From the NCBI GenBank assembly GCA_910580105.1, contig CAJTWN010000001.1:186001-250000 (forward strand): a stretch of 64,000 nt of DNA, read 5' to 3'. This document shows positions 16,427 through 25,963 of the stretch, in pieces. How positions within the stretch are numbered: position 1 is the first letter of the stretch; every line of letters starts with the position of its first letter. The DNA is from an uncultured Clostridia bacterium (GTDB lineage: Bacteria > Bacillota > Clostridia > Monoglobales > Monoglobaceae). Both the position numbers and the translations under genes were made by a program. Under the pieces are notes generated by a model. That model did not search any database. It was not told the origin of the DNA and was given only the letters and a program-made list of their open reading frames with translations.

Positions 16427-17029
16427 ATGTTGGAGATTGAAAGAAAACTGTGGCAATCCGGATTGCAGAATGTTGCAGGAATTGACGAAGCCGGCCGTGG
16501 GCCTTTGGCGGGGCCGGTTTGTGCGGCAGCCGTCATTTTGCCCCAGGACTTGGTAATTGATGGGGTAAATGATTCAAAAAAACTTAGTGAAAAAAAACGG
16601 GAGCAGCTATTCATTGAAATTAAAGAAAAGGCTATTGCTTATGGTGTTGCTTTTGTCAGTCAGGAAGTGATTGATGAAATAAATATACGTCAAGCCACCC
16701 ATCTTGCGATGCAGAATGCAGTTGATCAATTGAAAGTTTTGCCGGATTATTTGATCGTGGACGGGAATGACGGCCTTCCCTTTTCTGTATCTTCTGAATA
16801 TATTGTAAAGGGGGATGCAAAATCGCAAAGTATTGCGGCGGCTTCAATTCTGGCAAAGGTCAGCAGGGATCATTTAATGGTGGAACTGGACGAGAAATAT
16901 CCGATGTATCATTTTGCAAAGCATAAAGGGTATTGTACAAAATTACATATGGAAGCAATCAGGGAGTATGGCATTAGTTCTGTCCATCGAAAAACTTTTA
17001 TAACCGATAAGGTGCTTGGATTGGAATGA
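16427..17029 (+). CDS. rnhB: ribonuclease HII
   Basis: The 200-residue enzyme cleaves RNA in RNA:DNA hybrids, including single ribonucleotides. Motifs are GIDEAGRGPLAGPV (catalytic Asp and Glu), SKKLSEKKRE, LIVDGN (catalytic Asp) and KGDAKSQSIAAASILAKVSRD. A longer in-frame extension to 16349 runs through the terminator hairpin and is rejected. AGGAGG lies six bases before the ATG at 16427. The stop overlaps the start of yraN (ATGA), as in many Bacillota. Confidence 0.97.
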   Translation: MLEIERKLWQSGLQNVAGIDEAGRGPLAGPVCAAAVILPQDLVIDGVNDSKKLSEKKREQLFIEIKEKAIAYGVAFVSQEVIDEINIRQATHLAMQNAVDQLKVLPDYLIVDGNDGLPFSVSSEYIVKGDAKSQSIAAASILAKVSRDHLMVELDEKYPMYHFAKHKGYCTKLHMEAIREYGISSVHRKTFITDKVLGLE

Positions 17030-17406
17030 AAAGATATAATAAGAATTTAGGTGATTATGGCGAAGATACAGCGGCAGAATATTTCGAAAGTCTGGGGTAT
17101 ATCATTCGGAAACGGAATTATCGCTGTGTTTTTGGAGAAATTGACTTAATTGCAGAAACGGATGGGATTTTGATTTTTGCAGAGGTCAAAACCAGGAGCA
17201 ACAATATTTTTGGGACCCCGGCAGCGGCAGTGGAGCAAAAGAAGCAGACACATCTTTGGAGGGCGGCAGAAGCATTTCTTTTGGATCATCCATGGGAAGA
17301 TGAAGTACGTTTTGATGTTGTAGAGATATACGCAAAGCTTATTTCGACCGGATCATTCCAATTGGAGAAAATTCATCATATTAAAAATATAGTATTGGAG
17401 GTATAA
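17026..17406 (+). CDS. UPF0102 (YraN-like) endonuclease-fold protein
   Basis: The 126-residue protein belongs to the YraN/UPF0102 family, which has a restriction-endonuclease/Holliday-resolvase-like fold. Visible motifs are GEDTAAEYFESLGY, GEIDLIAE and FAEVKTRS; the latter two are the D-(E)xK-type catalytic core. Its cellular role is not established, though neighbourhood with rnhB suggests nucleic-acid metabolism. It overlaps rnhB by four bases, so the two are translationally coupled. Confidence 0.9.
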   Translation: MKRYNKNLGDYGEDTAAEYFESLGYIIRKRNYRCVFGEIDLIAETDGILIFAEVKTRSNNIFGTPAAAVEQKKQTHLWRAAEAFLLDHPWEDEVRFDVVEIYAKLISTGSFQLEKIHHIKNIVLEV

Positions 17407-17408
17407 GT

Positions 17409-18353
17409 GTGCAAAGTACGGTATTTGATGCCCATTGTGATACTATTTTTGAACTTGTGGAACAAAAAAAGGATTTATACACAAACGACCTGCAGCTTGA
17501 TATGAAGCGCATGGAGGAGTATGCCGGATATATTCAGGTTTTTGCGGCTTTTGTTGACCAAAAAAATATCCGTACATCGCCTATTCATCATTGCTTGCAG
17601 CTGGTGGAATGCTATCATCGTCAAATTACAAAAAATAAAGAAAAAATTGCGCATTGTACAACAATAGAAGAAATAAAAAAAACGCTGCAGCAGGGAAAAG
17701 CGGCGTCTATTCTTTCCATTGAGGGAGCCGAAGTATTTGAAGGTGATTTATTTGCACTCTGGATGTTCTATCGGTTGGGAGTTCGGTTGGTGACGCTTAC
17801 CTGGAATTATGCAAATGAATTGGCTGATGGAATTCTTGAGCCCAGAGGCGGGGGACTTACCGGATTCGGTGCTGCATGTGTAAAGGAAATGAACCATCTT
17901 GGTATTGCGGTTGATGTTTCTCATCTGTCCGAAAAGGGATTTTGGGATGTTGAACGGATTTGCGAACAACCGTTCATTGCATCGCATTCCAATGCAAAAG
18001 TCTTGTGCAGTCATCCCAGAAACTTGAATGATGAACAGATAAAGGCCATTATCCATCATGGTGGTTGTATTGGTATCAATTTTTACCCTGAATTTTTGAC
18101 AGATAAACCGGACTGTACCATTGCGGATATATTTCAGCATATTGCTTATATTTTTACGCTGGGCGGCGGAGAAAATATTGGATTTGGCTCCGATTTTGAT
18201 GGTGTTGAGGCCTTACCGGATGGTTTTAACGGTATACAGAATATGAAAGATATTCTTACAGGGTTGCAGCAGCTGGGCTATACTGAAAGAGAAATTGAAA
18301 ACATAAGTCACAAGAACTTTTTAAGAACTTTAGCGCACATTTGGAAAAATTGA
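17409..18353 (+). CDS. membrane dipeptidase (peptidase M19) family protein
   Basis: The 314-residue protein starts at a GTG with GGAGG seven bases upstream, two bases after yraN. It matches the renal dipeptidase family, zinc enzymes that hydrolyse dipeptides: FDAHCDT (first metal ligands), SIEGAEVFEG (bridging Glu), IAVDVSHLSEKGFWDV, FIASHSNAK, and GFGSDFDGVE near the C-terminus. There is no signal peptide, so it is cytoplasmic. It probably shares the rnhB-yraN transcript. D-amino-acid dipeptides are possible substrates; the sequence does not decide. Confidence 0.9.
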   Translation: MQSTVFDAHCDTIFELVEQKKDLYTNDLQLDMKRMEEYAGYIQVFAAFVDQKNIRTSPIHHCLQLVECYHRQITKNKEKIAHCTTIEEIKKTLQQGKAASILSIEGAEVFEGDLFALWMFYRLGVRLVTLTWNYANELADGILEPRGGGLTGFGAACVKEMNHLGIAVDVSHLSEKGFWDVERICEQPFIASHSNAKVLCSHPRNLNDEQIKAIIHHGGCIGINFYPEFLTDKPDCTIADIFQHIAYIFTLGGGENIGFGSDFDGVEALPDGFNGIQNMKDILTGLQQLGYTEREIENISHKNFLRTLAHIWKN

Positions 18354-18452
18354 CGGAAATTGCTGCTCTTGGAAGAAAAAGATTGCAATTTACAGCGTTC
18401 TATATTAGAATATAACTTATATGACGAGAAGGAATAACGGAGGTATGTAAAA

Positions 18453-19685
18453 ATGGAAATAATGGTATCGGAAAAGGCAAAAACAATCAGTCCGTCCCCA
18501 ACCCTTGCAATTGATTCAAAGTTTAAACAAATGAAAAAACAGGGGGTACCGGTTGTTGGATTTGGTGCAGGTGAACCTGACTTCAACACACCGGAATATA
18601 TTAAAGAGGCAGGTATTCAGGCAATCCGCGATAATATGACAAAATATACGCCGGCATCCGGAACTATAGAGTTAAAACAGGCAATCTGTGAAAAATTGAG
18701 ACGGGATACCGGCTTGACATACGAAACATCAAATATTGTGGTAAGTAATGGCGGAAAGCATTCTCTGACCAATACATTTATGTGTATTTGTAATCCCGGA
18801 GATGAAGTCATTATTCCTGCACCCTATTGGGTGAGTTATCCGGAAATGGTAAAGATGGCGGATGCAGTACCTGTTTATATTGAGACTACGGAAGAAACTG
18901 ATTTTAAGTTTACTATAGAGCAGTTGGAAGCTGCTATTACGAATAGAACAAAGGCACTTATTTTAAATACACCCAGCAATCCAACCGGAATGGTTTATAC
19001 CCGGGAGGAACTTGAAAAAATTGCTGAAATCGCTGTTAAACACCGGATATTTGTTGTCTTTGATGAGATTTATGAAAAGCTGGTTTACGAAGGTGAACAT
19101 ATCAATATTGCTACTCTTGGGGAGGATATTAAAGCCCTCACCATTATTGTCAATGGAATGGCGAAGGCATATGCGATGACTGGCTGGAGAGTTGGTTATA
19201 TTGCGGCGGACACTAAAATTGCAAAGGCTGTTGGTAATTTGCAGAGTCATGCAACGTCTAATCCGAATTCCATTGCCCAGGCTGCATCTGTTGCGGCATT
19301 AAATGGTGACCAGAGTTTTATTGACGGCTGGAAAGAAGAATACAAAACCCGCCGTGATTATATGGTGGAGAGAATTAACAATATTGAAGGAATCAGCTGT
19401 AAAATGCCGCATGGTGCATTTTATATCTTTGTTAATGTAAAAGAAGTTTTGGGGAAAGAACATTATGGCCGTATGATTCATACGGCGCAGGAACTTTGTG
19501 AAGATATTTTAGATCGCGCTTTGGTTGCTATGGTGCCGAGTGAAGGGTTTGGCATTGAGGGATATGTACGTCTTTCTTATGCTGCTTCTATGGAGGTTAT
19601 TACGACCGGACTTGATCGGATTGACTCTTATCTTAAAGGCGAATGTACAGAAATGAAATACAGCGATAATTCATTACAGGCATAA
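18453..19685 (+). CDS. class I PLP-dependent aminotransferase (aspartate aminotransferase-like)
   Basis: This 410-residue fold-type I enzyme has the landmarks GAGEPDFNTPEYIKEA, APYWVSYPEM, LNTPSNPTGMVY, FDEIYEKLVYEG, and the PLP lysine in NGMAKAYAMTGWRVGYIAAD. These match the AspB/aspartate aminotransferase subgroup that interconverts aspartate and oxaloacetate with 2-oxoglutarate/glutamate. The start has GGAGG nine bases upstream. A weak promoter may lie at about 18385-18415. The next gene follows after 18 bases, and purB is near; aspartate supply for purines is a possible but unproven link. Confidence 0.9.
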   Translation: MEIMVSEKAKTISPSPTLAIDSKFKQMKKQGVPVVGFGAGEPDFNTPEYIKEAGIQAIRDNMTKYTPASGTIELKQAICEKLRRDTGLTYETSNIVVSNGGKHSLTNTFMCICNPGDEVIIPAPYWVSYPEMVKMADAVPVYIETTEETDFKFTIEQLEAAITNRTKALILNTPSNPTGMVYTREELEKIAEIAVKHRIFVVFDEIYEKLVYEGEHINIATLGEDIKALTIIVNGMAKAYAMTGWRVGYIAADTKIAKAVGNLQSHATSNPNSIAQAASVAALNGDQSFIDGWKEEYKTRRDYMVERINNIEGISCKMPHGAFYIFVNVKEVLGKEHYGRMIHTAQELCEDILDRALVAMVPSEGFGIEGYVRLSYAASMEVITTGLDRIDSYLKGECTEMKYSDNSLQA

Positions 19686-19703
19686 CCGGCTGAGGAGGAA
19701 AAA

Positions 19704-21137
19704 ATGAATCAAAATGCAAAAGCTACTCTGGAAAAAGTCGGAAAACTATTTGATGAGCAGGTACAGATGCTTGCATTTAGCAAAAGTTTTCATGATTATC
19801 ATTCAAAATATGATGGCGTTGTTCATCGCTCCCATGATAGCCTTGTTTATGCAGTTGCCTTGCGGAAGTATAAAATTGATATCCAACGTGCAGACCGGAT
19901 TATTGATGCGGTATTAAAGCTTCAGGATTTGCGTGAAGATAGTCCGTATTTTGGCCTTTGGCCGTGGTATCTGGAAGAAAGCATTGATGAGATGTCCCCT
20001 CCGGATTTTAACTATGCAGATTTTTGCGGAAAAGAACTTGCTCTTTCAGTGGTTTATGGCTATGATAAAGAAAAGGTTCGCAGGGCTTTAGAAGCTGCGA
20101 GCTATTGTATAATGAAGCGGGATGTACAGCCATGGTATACGAATATCTGCATTTTGGGTGCCTTTGTTACTTTGCTGATTGGACAAATTTATGAGGATAA
20201 GGCGGTTTTTGACTATGGGAAAAAACGGCTTAAAAAATTTATGGAGTACAATCAAATAGATGAATATAACAGCCCTACATATGCGAAAATTGCAATTGAA
20301 GAGTTAACCAATATTAAAACCCATATTCAGGATGCAGAATGTAAAGCAATGGCAGAAATTTTGTTAGACCGTTTCTGGAAGATGGTGATGGAACATTATC
20401 ATCCTGCAACACGGCAGTGGGCAGGCCCGATGGCCAGAGCATATACGACGTTTTTGAAGCCGGAAATTTATGATGAATTATGTATGTCGGTGTATGGTGA
20501 AGAATATGATTCAGGTATCGTAAACGGTTCGCTAAATTTTTTCAATACGCCTTTTACCTGCCCGGAAAAATACCGTTATTATTTTTCATCTATAGAAGAA
20601 CCGAGAGTAATTGCTGAGCAATATAATGGAAAAGATATTGCATACACCTATATGACGCCAGAGTATACCTTGGGATCTTTCTCGGTAAGTGATATGTGGA
20701 ATCAGCGGCGGCCGCTGATTGCCTTTTGGAATGAAAATGGCCTTTCTTGTTCTTTTGTTGTTCGCTTGTTGCATGACGGCTATGATTTTTGCGCCGGCAA
20801 ACTGGAAGTCAAACAGGAAAAAGGGGTTGCAGAAGCACAGCTAACCATTCTTTCCGAAGGTGGAGACCGTCATAATGATTTAGATCGTATTGTAGATGGA
20901 AAAATTATGGCCACAGATTTTCGCCTGTCTTTTGTATTTGAAAATACAGTTCCTCAATATTTGAAGGTGGACGAAGCAGTATATGACGGTAAAAGGATAC
21001 AGGCATCTACTACCAACCGTACAATTGATTACGTTTTGCATAAGACCGGGCAGCCGGAAGAAATTGACCTGAAGTCCCTTGGAAGAACCATTTTCCGTTT
21101 CACCATAAATATGGAAGATAATACGCTTCAGATATAG
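19704..21137 (+). CDS. uncharacterised 477-residue protein, helical N-half and beta-rich C-half
   Basis: I do not recognise this protein. No signal peptide or membrane segment is seen. Residues 1-290 look alpha-helical with aromatic-rich turns (GLWPWYLEESIDEMSPPDF, YNSPTYAKIAIEEL, RQWAGPMARAYTTF). Residues about 300-477 look like a beta-sandwich (TYMTPEYTLGSFSVSDMWNQ, LEVKQEKGVAEAQLTILSEG). This order, an (alpha/alpha)-toroid followed by a beta domain, recalls polysaccharide lyases and related heparinase-fold proteins, but no catalytic set is identifiable. The gene follows the aminotransferase by 18 bases (AGGAGG ribosome site) and is probably cotranscribed with it. 154 bases separate it from purB. 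Confidence 0.85.
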   Translation: MNQNAKATLEKVGKLFDEQVQMLAFSKSFHDYHSKYDGVVHRSHDSLVYAVALRKYKIDIQRADRIIDAVLKLQDLREDSPYFGLWPWYLEESIDEMSPPDFNYADFCGKELALSVVYGYDKEKVRRALEAASYCIMKRDVQPWYTNICILGAFVTLLIGQIYEDKAVFDYGKKRLKKFMEYNQIDEYNSPTYAKIAIEELTNIKTHIQDAECKAMAEILLDRFWKMVMEHYHPATRQWAGPMARAYTTFLKPEIYDELCMSVYGEEYDSGIVNGSLNFFNTPFTCPEKYRYYFSSIEEPRVIAEQYNGKDIAYTYMTPEYTLGSFSVSDMWNQRRPLIAFWNENGLSCSFVVRLLHDGYDFCAGKLEVKQEKGVAEAQLTILSEGGDRHNDLDRIVDGKIMATDFRLSFVFENTVPQYLKVDEAVYDGKRIQASTTNRTIDYVLHKTGQPEEIDLKSLGRTIFRFTINMEDNTLQI

Positions 21138-21291
21138 AAATTCCAACATGATATGTGTTTGTGTATCCAGGTGAAATTCTTGCTCTTTCGGCCGGAAAAT
21201 TAGGTATAGGAAATATTGGTGAAAAACCGGTATTTGATTTAGGTGGAACTGCCTGCTCAGTTCAAATCTGATAAGTGAGGATGAGAAACTT

Positions 21292-22725
21292 ATGATGAAC
21301 AATGATGTTTATGAAAGCCCATTAAATTCCCGTTATGCCAGCAGGGAAATGAAATATATTTTTTCTCCGGATAAGAAATTCAAAACATGGAGAAAACTTT
21401 GGATTGCTCTTGCAGAAGCTGAAATGGAGCTTGGACTTCCTATTACAGAAGAGCAGATTGAAGAATTAAAGGAGCACATGGATGACATCAACTATGATGT
21501 AGCCAAAGCACGTGAGAAAGAGTGCCGGCATGATGTCATGTCCCATGTATATGCCTATGGTCAGCAATGTCCGGCGGCAAAGGGAATTATTCATCTTGGC
21601 GCAACTTCCTGTTATGTGGGCGACAATACGGATTTAATTATCATGAATGAAGGTCTTGCGCTCATCAAAGCAAAGGTTGTAAAAGTGATTGAATTGTTAA
21701 AGGAATTTGCTTTGCAGTATAAAGATATGCCGACTTTGGGATTTACACATTTCCAGGCGGCACAGCTCACAACGGTGGGAAAGCGTGCATCTCTCTGGAT
21801 ATGGGAATTGCTTATGGATCTTGAAAATATAAATTTTCAATTAGAGCGTGCAGCTTTGCTTGGTTCTAAAGGTACGACAGGAACCCAGGCAAGTTTTATG
21901 GAACTGTTTGATGGTGATAACGAGAAAGTAAAAGCATTGGACAAAAAAATCTGTGAAAAACTTGGCTATAAAAAGGTGTATCCGGTTTCTGGTCAGACAT
22001 ATTCCAGAAAAGTTGATTATCAGATGCTTTCGGTGCTGAGTGATGTCGCCCAGAGTGCGTATAAATTTGCCAATGATATTCGTTTATTGCAGCATTTAAA
22101 AGAGATTGAGGAACCTTTTGAAAAATCACAGATTGGTTCTTCGGCAATGGCTTATAAGCGAAATCCCATGCGTAGTGAGCGCATATGTTCTCTTGCACGT
22201 TATGTAATTGTTGATGCGTTGAATCCTGCAATTACTTCATCAACTCAGTGGTTTGAAAGAACACTGGATGATTCTGCGAATAAGAGAATAAGCGTTGCAG
22301 AGGCCTTTTTGACAGTTGATGCAATTTTAAATATTTATATGAATGTGGCTTCTGGTCTTGTGGTTTATCCGAAGGTAATTCGTCAGAGAATTCTTTCAGA
22401 GCTTCCTTTTATGGCCACCGAGAATATTTTGATGGACGCAGTGAAAAAGGGTGGAGACCGTCAGGAACTGCATGAGCGAATCCGCGTGCATTCAATGGAT
22501 GCCGGCCGTGTTGTTAAAGAAGAAGGAAAACCCAATGATTTAATTGAACGGATATTAGCTGATCCGGCATTCGGACTTACCCGGGAAGAAGTTGAAGCAA
22601 TTTTAAAACCCGAAAACTTTATTGGCCGGGCAGATAAGCAAGTTGAAGAATTTATTCATGATTATGTTGAACCGGCGCTTCAGGAAAATCAAGTGGCAGT
22701 CGACGAAGTAGAGCTTACAGTTTAA
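21292..22725 (+). CDS. purB: adenylosuccinate lyase
   Basis: The 477-residue enzyme acts twice in purine synthesis, splitting SAICAR and adenylosuccinate with release of fumarate. Key features are GATSCYVGDNTD (substrate-binding Thr/Ser), TLGFTHFQAAQLTTVGKR (catalytic His region) and the fumarase/aspartase signature GSSAMAYKRNPMRSE, whose flexible loop carries the catalytic Ser. The length matches the longer clade that resembles eukaryotic ADSL. The start follows GTGAGG. proC begins 14 bases later on the same strand. Confidence 0.96.
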   Translation: MMNNDVYESPLNSRYASREMKYIFSPDKKFKTWRKLWIALAEAEMELGLPITEEQIEELKEHMDDINYDVAKAREKECRHDVMSHVYAYGQQCPAAKGIIHLGATSCYVGDNTDLIIMNEGLALIKAKVVKVIELLKEFALQYKDMPTLGFTHFQAAQLTTVGKRASLWIWELLMDLENINFQLERAALLGSKGTTGTQASFMELFDGDNEKVKALDKKICEKLGYKKVYPVSGQTYSRKVDYQMLSVLSDVAQSAYKFANDIRLLQHLKEIEEPFEKSQIGSSAMAYKRNPMRSERICSLARYVIVDALNPAITSSTQWFERTLDDSANKRISVAEAFLTVDAILNIYMNVASGLVVYPKVIRQRILSELPFMATENILMDAVKKGGDRQELHERIRVHSMDAGRVVKEEGKPNDLIERILADPAFGLTREEVEAILKPENFIGRADKQVEEFIHDYVEPALQENQVAVDEVELTV

Positions 22726-22738
22726 GGAGGCGGCGGAG

Positions 22739-23530
22739 ATGAAGGTTGGATTTATTGGCGGCGGAAATATGGCCGGCGCTCTGATTGGCGGATTGAAAAA
22801 TTCAGGAAAAATAGCGCCGGAAAACTTGATGGTATCAGATATGGACATGGAAAAATTGGAGAGTTTTTCTGTTCAGGGTATTGTTACAACAGCAGATAAC
22901 ACCATGGTGGAAAAGAATTGTGATGTTATTGTGTTTGCAGTCAAACCCAATGTCATTGAAAATGTCCTTCGCACGATGAAAGGGGATAAAGAAAAAATTT
23001 ATATTTCAATTGCTGCCGGTGTTACTTTATCGTTTCTGGAAGAGCATCTTGGCAGTGATAAAAAAATCGTGCGTACGATGCCCAATACACCAGCTTTGGT
23101 AGGCTGCGGCATGACGGTGGTAACACCCAATATGAATGTGTCAGAGGAAGAAGCCAAAATGGTGGAAGAACTGTTTTCTGGGGTTGGAGCTGCCATACGT
23201 CTTGAAGAAAAATATATTGATGCGGCAGGCGCACTGCATGGCAGCAGCCCGGCTTATATTTATATGTTGATTGATGCAATGGCGGACAGCGGTGTTGCAT
23301 ATGGTATTCCCAAAGCTGTTTCATTACAGCTTGCGGCGAAAGCGGTGGAAGGAAGCGCCAAAATGGTCCTTGAATCCGACCAGCATCCGGAAAAGCTGAA
23401 AGATAATGTCTGCTCACCGGGCGGGACGACCATTGCGGCTGTTTGTTCTTTGGAAAAAACGGGATTCCGTACATCCATCCAACAGGCAATTGAAGCCTGC
23501 ATCAAACGTACTAAGGAAATTGCAAAGTAA
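22739..23530 (+). CDS. proC: pyrroline-5-carboxylate reductase
   Basis: The 263-residue enzyme reduces 1-pyrroline-5-carboxylate to proline using NAD(P)H. It begins MKVGFIGGGNMAGALIGGL (dinucleotide fold), then FAVKPN and RTMPNTPALVGCGMTV. The C-terminal dimerisation signature is ALHGSSPAYIYMLIDAMADSG followed by SPGGTTIAAVCSLE. Length and motifs are complete. AAGGAGG precedes the start, and a strong terminator follows at 23538-23563, ending the purB-proC unit. Confidence 0.97.
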   Translation: MKVGFIGGGNMAGALIGGLKNSGKIAPENLMVSDMDMEKLESFSVQGIVTTADNTMVEKNCDVIVFAVKPNVIENVLRTMKGDKEKIYISIAAGVTLSFLEEHLGSDKKIVRTMPNTPALVGCGMTVVTPNMNVSEEEAKMVEELFSGVGAAIRLEEKYIDAAGALHGSSPAYIYMLIDAMADSGVAYGIPKAVSLQLAAKAVEGSAKMVLESDQHPEKLKDNVCSPGGTTIAAVCSLEKTGFRTSIQQAIEACIKRTKEIAK

Positions 23531-23537
23531 CAACCAA

Positions 23538-23563
23538 AGCAAACCATGATTTTATGGTTTGCT
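23538..23563 (+). terminator. intrinsic terminator after proC
   Basis: AGCAAACCAT / ATGGTTTGCT, a 10-base stem with a 6-base loop, is followed by TTTTAGTTTTTG. Confidence 0.9.
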
Positions 23564-23600
23564 TTTTAGTTTTTGTTTATACTATGAAAGAGGTGATACG

Positions 23601-24527
23601 ATGCTTCAATATAAGCTTAAAATGCGGCAGGATAATTGGCCGATTTCCGTTGCAGAAACGGAAGAGAAAAGGCCAGTATGTGCAGTTGTGCTGATTGTAC
23701 ATGGTATGGCGGAATATAAAGGAAGGTATTATCCATTTATGGAGAAATTGTCCGGAGAAGGCTTTCATGCGGTAGCTTATGATCACCGCGGGCATGGCGG
23801 CAGTGTAACAACGCCGGAAATGTATGGTTATTTCGGCGGGAATGGAGCAACTGATCTGGTTGAAGATTTGTATAATTGTGTTCTTTATTTTAAAGAAAAA
23901 TATAGTGGATGCCCCCTTTTTTTATTTGCACACAGTATGGGAACAATTATTACCAGAAAGTTTATGAAAGTATATGACGACCAGGTGGATGGTGTAATTC
24001 TGAGCGGGATTCCAACTGAAAACCCATTTGCTGCGCAGGGATTGCGTCTTGCACAACTAATAACCCGAATGAAAGGGCCATATTTTCGCAGTAAAAAATT
24101 AAATCGTCTTGTACTCGGACTTTTTAATCAGGGATATGAAATCCCCAACAGCTGGCTTTCGCGGGATAAGGAAGTGGTGCAACGTTTTAATCAGGATAGC
24201 CGTTGTGGTTTTGTATTTACTGCCAATGGATTTGAAACTTTATTTACAATGCTGCTTGATATTTTTGAAGTGAAAGGATGGCAGGTGAAAAATCCCCAAT
24301 TGCCTATCCTTATTATGGCCGGAACTGCAGATCCGGTGATACAGAATACGGAAATGTTTCATAAAGCGGTTCGTTTCATTAAGTATAGGGGATATACGCA
24401 GGTTGAAAGTAAACTTTATCCGGAAATGCGCCACGAACTTTTGCAGGAAATTGAGAACGATGCAGTACATCAGGATGTACTGCATTGGCTGCGCAGTAAA
24501 AGTATTAATTTTATTAAGAAAAATTAA
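23601..24527 (+). CDS. alpha/beta hydrolase, lysophospholipase/monoacylglycerol lipase type
   Basis: The protein is 308 residues from the ATG at 23601, which has GAGGTG five bases upstream; the longer frame from 23559 overlaps the proC terminator. It shows the oxyanion region IVHGMAEYKGRYYPF, DHRGHGGS, and the nucleophile elbow LFAHSMGT (Ser). The acid is likely in MAGTADPV and the histidine in YPEMRHELLQE. This is the PldB/serine aminopeptidase S33 layout of enzymes hydrolysing monoacylglycerols or lysophospholipids. No signal peptide is present. It stands alone between two terminators. Confidence 0.9.
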   Translation: MLQYKLKMRQDNWPISVAETEEKRPVCAVVLIVHGMAEYKGRYYPFMEKLSGEGFHAVAYDHRGHGGSVTTPEMYGYFGGNGATDLVEDLYNCVLYFKEKYSGCPLFLFAHSMGTIITRKFMKVYDDQVDGVILSGIPTENPFAAQGLRLAQLITRMKGPYFRSKKLNRLVLGLFNQGYEIPNSWLSRDKEVVQRFNQDSRCGFVFTANGFETLFTMLLDIFEVKGWQVKNPQLPILIMAGTADPVIQNTEMFHKAVRFIKYRGYTQVESKLYPEMRHELLQEIENDAVHQDVLHWLRSKSINFIKKN

Positions 24528-24531
24528 TATT

Positions 24532-24565
24532 AAATGCAGCACGCACATCAGTGCGTGCTGCATTT
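24532..24565. terminator. bidirectional terminator between the hydrolase and murA
   Basis: A perfect 15-base stem (AAATGCAGCACGCAC / GTGCGTGCTGCATTT) with a 4-base loop has A/T tracts on both sides and lies between convergent stops. Confidence 0.9.
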
Positions 24566-24575
24566 ATTAGAAAGT

Positions 24576-25823
24576 TTATTTTTTATAGACCGATATTCCA
24601 ATTTTATTCAACTTTTCCGGGAAATTCTCATACCCTCTTTCAATGTGTTCGATATCAATGATTTCCGTTGCGTCATTTGCGGATAACGCGGCAATGGTCA
24701 GTGCTGCGCCGGCCCGTAAATCTGTTGCACGAACTTCAGCGCCGGTTAGGCCGGATACGCCGTCAATAACAGCTGTTCGACCGTCAACTTTGATATTTGC
24801 ACCCATGCGAACCAATTCGGGAATGTGCATAAACCGGTTTTCAAATATGGTTTCGACAACGATCCCTGTTCCCTTGGATAAACTCAAAAGGGCTGTCATC
24901 TGTGGTTGAAGGTCGGTTGGAAAACCTGGATAAGGAAGTGTTTTTATATCAACCGCAGATAATGGAGCTGAAGCATCAATTTCAATGGATTTTTCTTCAA
25001 TCGTAAGGTTGACACCCATTTCTTCGAGTTTTGCAGTCATAGGCTTTAAATGCGCAGGCCGGATATTTTGAATGTCAAGGTGACCATGCGCTGCTGCTGC
25101 AATCGCCAAAAATGTGCCGGCTTCAATTCGGTCTGGGATAATTTCATATTGGCACGGAGAAAGATGATCGGTGCCGGTTATTGTTATGCGGTCACTGCCC
25201 GCACCCTCAATTTCAGCCCCACATTGCATCAAAAATTCTGCCAAGTCCAAAATTTCGGGTTCGGCAGCTGCGTTTTCAATATTTGTGATCCCCCGGGCAA
25301 GACAGGCGGCCATCATCAAATTTTCGGTGGCGCCGACACTGGGAAAATCCAGATAAATATCTGCGCCTTCCAGGTGGTTGCAGGTTGCTTCTACATATCC
25401 GTGTCCCTGACACAATTCGGCGCCCATGGCTGAAAAACCTTTAAGATGTAAATCAATAGGTCGTGCGCCGATTTTACATCCGCCGGGATATGGAATACGG
25501 ATATGTCCATACTTGGCAAGGACTGGCCCCATAATTAAAAATGAAGCTCGGAGTTTACTCATAAGCTCCATAGGAGGATCAGTAATAGGGCGGCTTGCAG
25601 GAATGATGGTCATTTGATTGTCATCCCATGAACAATCATGACCTAAAATACTGATAATTTCCTGCATAAATTTTGTGTCAGAAAGATGGGGAACACGGGT
25701 AAGTGTGGTTGCACCATCCGGGAGCAGCGCCGCAGTAATAATTGGAAGGGCAGCATTTTTTGAACCGCTGATTTCTACGGTACCTTTAACTTCAGCAGGG
25801 GGAGTGATAATATAACTGGACAT
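24576..25823 (-). CDS. murA: UDP-N-acetylglucosamine 1-carboxyvinyltransferase (MurA family)
   Basis: The 415-residue enzyme adds enolpyruvate from PEP to UDP-GlcNAc, the first committed step of peptidoglycan synthesis. Motifs are the N-terminal GTVEISGSKNAALPI (with the substrate-binding Lys) and PGGCKIGARPIDLHLKGF, which holds the active-site cysteine targeted by fosfomycin. The C-terminal EPT repeat contains FPTDLQPQMTALLSL and DLRAGAALTIAAL. The ATG at 25823 is chosen because GGAG lies nine bases upstream; the frame continues to 25880 without such a site. Many Bacillota carry two paralogues, and which one this is cannot be said. Confidence 0.95.
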   Translation of the reverse strand: MSSYIITPPAEVKGTVEISGSKNAALPIITAALLPDGATTLTRVPHLSDTKFMQEIISILGHDCSWDDNQMTIIPASRPITDPPMELMSKLRASFLIMGPVLAKYGHIRIPYPGGCKIGARPIDLHLKGFSAMGAELCQGHGYVEATCNHLEGADIYLDFPSVGATENLMMAACLARGITNIENAAAEPEILDLAEFLMQCGAEIEGAGSDRITITGTDHLSPCQYEIIPDRIEAGTFLAIAAAAHGHLDIQNIRPAHLKPMTAKLEEMGVNLTIEEKSIEIDASAPLSAVDIKTLPYPGFPTDLQPQMTALLSLSKGTGIVVETIFENRFMHIPELVRMGANIKVDGRTAVIDGVSGLTGAEVRATDLRAGAALTIAALSANDATEIIDIEHIERGYENFPEKLNKIGISVYKK

Positions 25824-25963
25824 TGGCGTTTTCTCCATTCTTTTTTTGTTAGGATAAACAGAACTGGTATTTTTATGCACAAGGTTTTGATTTTGCGTTT
25901 CCAGTCTGCGATTGTTTTGTCCTTTTTTGTATAAAATTAAAAAGATTTCATAGACTATTTATA

